Source: Planctomycetaceae bacterium (GTDB taxonomy: Bacteria > Planctomycetota > Planctomycetia > Planctomycetales > Planctomycetaceae). Taken from it: a stretch of DNA of 6,235 bases. The DNA lies in assembly GCA_020426425.1 (NCBI GenBank), contig JAGQQB010000222.1, forward strand, positions 1-6,235, in the 5' to 3' direction. Below, piece after piece: positions 4,644 through 6,235 of this stretch; within the stretch, counting starts at the first letter, position 1, and each line of letters begins with the position of its first letter. Made by a program: the position numbers and the translations under genes. The notes under the pieces are model-generated. The model saw only the letters and a program-made list of their open reading frames with translations. It was not told the origin of the DNA and did not search any database.

Positions 4644-5957
4644 CTCCGGATACACCCACGGTGTCCGATATTCGCGACGCAGCAGGGCGTTGGCTTCTGG
4701 TGAGTTTAGAATCTGTTCCTGTTCGCCATCCCAGTCGAGACTTTGCCCTGTCTTCCAGGAGATCATGCCAAGCAGGCTCAGGTTGGTCGCAAGGTGCGAT
4801 TGCTCCACTTCGGCGACCGGTTTAGTGCGAGTTTCGATCGCGCGGAGGAAGTCCTGCCACAGCAGTGCGATGTTGTGTCCGTCCGGTTCTTGCAGTTCGG
4901 GATCCTGATGAATGGGCTCTTGCCGATCTTTCGCCGGATAGAAGGTCCAGCCATCGCGCCAGCCCATGTGGAAGACCCCTTCGGTACCATAGAAGTAACA
5001 GCCGAAAGGATGCTTCTCCGCTCCATTTCCACCAAAGCGATGGTGCTGCCACGTCGCGGTGAATGACTCGAACTCGTAGATCACCGACTGTGAATCTGGT
5101 GCATCGGAGGTTTGGGCCTCATCGCTGAGTACCGGCGCACCAGCGATGGGACGACCGCCGGTGGAGAAGACCCGCTTGGGATATTTCTCGTCAGTCCACC
5201 ACAGCAGTTGATCGAGCCAGTGGACCCCCCAGTCCCCGAGCGTGCCGTTGGCAAAGTCGAGAAAGTTGCGGAAGCCACCGGGGTGAATTTTGCGGTTGAA
5301 TGGCCGCAATGGTGCCGGTCCGCAGTACAAATCCCAGTCGAGACCATCAGGAATCTCACTGTTGGGTGTCGGCTGCTCTGGTCCGCCGCGCCCATGCACA
5401 AACATTTTCACGAGGCCCACCTGCCCCACCTTCCCTGACTTGAGGAACTCCATCCCAGAGACATGGTGCGGTCCAATGCGGCGATGCAGCCCCACCTGGA
5501 CCACGCGATCGGATTGCAACGCGGCATTCACAATCGCGCGGCTCTCCTGCACTGTGTGTCCGGTCGGCTTTTCCAGGAAGACATGCGCTCCCGCCTTGAG
5601 CGCGTCGATCGTATTCAACGCATGCCAGTGATCCGGCGTGGCGACGATGACGATCTCCGGCTTCGCCTCGTCGAGCATGTCGCGGTAATCACGATACGAC
5701 TTTGGTGCGTCACTCGTTTCGGCGGCAAGTTCATCGGCCGAAGACTCGAGTTGTGCGGCATCGCAGTCGCACAGCGCGACCACCTGCGACTGCCCCGCCT
5801 TGACCGCCTCTTTGAGGATGTTCATCCCCCACCAGCCTGAGCCGATGAGCGCTGTACGGTACTTGCGAGCTTTGTCAGCCCCGAGCAGATACGGCGACGA
5901 GAACACCAGACTGGCGGCAGCCGCCGATTTCAGGAAGGTACGACGTGTGCGTGACAT
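4641..5957 (-). CDS. Tat-exported Gfo/Idh/MocA family oxidoreductase (438 aa)
   Basis: The N-terminus carries a twin-arginine signal, SRTRRTFLKSAAAAS (2-16), followed by a hydrophobic stretch and a likely cleavage after LGA (25-27), so the folded, cofactor-loaded enzyme is probably exported. The Rossmann NAD(P)-binding domain follows: GSGWWG (39-44), an acidic residue after the second strand in LCDCD (62-66), ATPDHWHA (106-113) and the EKPTGH motif (129-134) whose Lys helps hold nicotinamide and substrate. The C-terminal alpha/beta domain contains GDWGVHWLDQ (241-250), with His246 a likely catalytic residue, and a Trp/His-rich stretch near 320-350. Family members oxidise, reduce or hydrolyse sugars and inositols; planctomycetes carry many exported copies with unknown substrates. 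I start at ATG 5957 because it begins the Tat signal; TTG 6026 would add 23 residues encoded by repeat sequence. No Shine-Dalgarno is seen. The specific substrate cannot be inferred. Confidence 0.93.
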   Translation of the reverse strand: MSRTRRTFLKSAAAASLVFSSPYLLGADKARKYRTALIGSGWWGMNILKEAVKAGQSQVVALCDCDAAQLESSADELAAETSDAPKSYRDYRDMLDEAKPEIVIVATPDHWHALNTIDALKAGAHVFLEKPTGHTVQESRAIVNAALQSDRVVQVGLHRRIGPHHVSGMEFLKSGKVGQVGLVKMFVHGRGGPEQPTPNSEIPDGLDWDLYCGPAPLRPFNRKIHPGGFRNFLDFANGTLGDWGVHWLDQLLWWTDEKYPKRVFSTGGRPIAGAPVLSDEAQTSDAPDSQSVIYEFESFTATWQHHRFGGNGAEKHPFGCYFYGTEGVFHMGWRDGWTFYPAKDRQEPIHQDPELQEPDGHNIALLWQDFLRAIETRTKPVAEVEQSHLATNLSLLGMISWKTGQSLDWDGEQEQILNSPEANALLRREYRTPWVYPE

Positions 5958-5982
5958 AATTGTTTGGGGCGAGATGGAAACG

Positions 5983-6003
5983 CGAAATCCGAAATCCGAA
6001 ACA
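5983..6003. repeat. Heptamer tandem repeat (CGAAATC) before the oxidoreductase
   Basis: Two exact copies of CGAAATC (5983-5989, 5990-5996) are followed by a partial third (CGAAACA, 5997-6003). It lies 25 bases upstream of the oxidoreductase start codon, in the leader or promoter. Confidence 0.6.
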
Positions 6004-6047
6004 GATGTGTTCGCAAGCGGTGCCAACTTACAGGACCGGTCAGGATA

Positions 6048-6233
6048 TCAGTGTTGGTAGACGCTGCCCACTGGACCGCGATGCGCGCTGTGGTTTCCCC
6101 GCTGCTGCAGCGTCCGCGCAGGGAACACCTTAAAAACAAAGGACACATAGTCGTTGATCGCTCCGCGATCAAACGCTGGATGACGGAGCCATCCACCATA
6201 GTGGTCCTGCGGACCTTGCCAACGCATGGATGC
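6048..6233 (-). CDS. Doubtful 59-codon open frame at the right edge, possible fragment or repeat
   Basis: A frame open from the right edge contains ATG at 6227 and ends at TGA 6048-6050. The 59-residue translation from that ATG is MRWQGPQDHYGGWLRHPAFD, then a hydrophobic middle (INDYVSFVFKVFP), then a His/Arg/Gly-rich end. The composition (Trp, Tyr, Asp, Phe) is more protein-like than that of the neighbouring chance frames, and it lies 90 bases before the oxidoreductase on the same strand. It could be a small gene, the C-terminus of a gene beginning outside the window, or a frame running through a repetitive element, since four short inverted repeats lie inside it. I recognise no domain. Confidence 0.25.
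   Translation of the reverse strand, partial: ASMRWQGPQDHYGGWLRHPAFDRGAINDYVSFVFKVFPARTLQQRGNHSAHRGPVGSVYQH
6154..6215. repeat. Cluster of short perfect hairpins, REP-like
   Basis: Three to four palindromes follow each other closely: TTGATCGC/GCGATCAA (6154-6161 with 6165-6172, loop TCC), TGGATG/CATCCA (6177-6182 with 6190-6195), ACCA/TGGT (6195-6198 with 6202-6205) and GGTCC/GGACC (6203-6207 with 6211-6215, loop TGC). The density is more than I would expect of random sequence, and the last two overlap, so they are alternatives. Confidence 0.45.
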
Positions 6234-6235
6234 GA

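Noticed and set aside
6013..6025. Sigma54-like TGGCAC...TTGC on the minus strand upstream of the oxidoreductase
   Set aside because: The spacing between the GG and GC doublets is two bases shorter than the strict sigma54 requirement.
1..6235. CRISPR array, transposase, phage or defence genes
   Set aside because: No regularly spaced direct repeats and no protein with such motifs were found on either strand.

Overview
The window looks like chromosomal DNA of a planctomycete, probably Planctomycetales. The basis is a mix of traits rather than one marker: fairly high GC, mostly weak or absent Shine-Dalgarno sequences, short lipoproteins whose signal peptides end in Ser-Gly-Cys, a Tat-exported Gfo/Idh/MocA oxidoreductase, tandem AIM24 (TIGR00266) proteins and degenerate short repeats between genes. 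I cannot name a species.

Layout from left to right. Positions 1-126 (minus) hold the first 42 codons of ribosomal protein bL25/Ctc, which runs off the left edge. A 420-base divergent spacer follows, with a good sigma70-like promoter facing right. Two short lipoprotein genes lie on the plus strand: a PEGA-domain protein (547-972) and a Cys/Gly/Tyr-rich protein (1276-1743). The second is closed by a strong 14-bp hairpin, and a second palindrome separates it from the convergent minus-strand block. That block, read right to left, contains a Gfo/Idh/MocA oxidoreductase (5957 to 4641), two AIM24-family paralogues (4352 to 3696 and 3625 to 2942) and a CitG/MdcB-like protein (2779 to 1904). At the right edge, 6048-6233, is a 59-codon open frame of doubtful status that overlaps several short hairpins and may be a repetitive element.

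Functionally this is an ordinary chromosomal neighbourhood: one translation gene, two envelope lipoproteins, an exported sugar-type oxidoreductase, a pair of AIM24 proteins of unknown role, and a CitG-like enzyme without its usual citrate lyase or malonate decarboxylase partners. The AIM24 pair is probably co-transcribed. The 162-base gap with repeats makes co-transcription of the CitG-like gene uncertain, and the oxidoreductase appears to be a separate unit ending in its own small hairpin.

I found no CRISPR array, tRNA, rRNA, transposase, phage gene or defence system. The points most worth following are the orphan CitG-like gene, the diverged AIM24 pair, the Cys-rich lipoprotein with its YPYYT...GPSDFF tail, and the intergenic repeats and hairpins.
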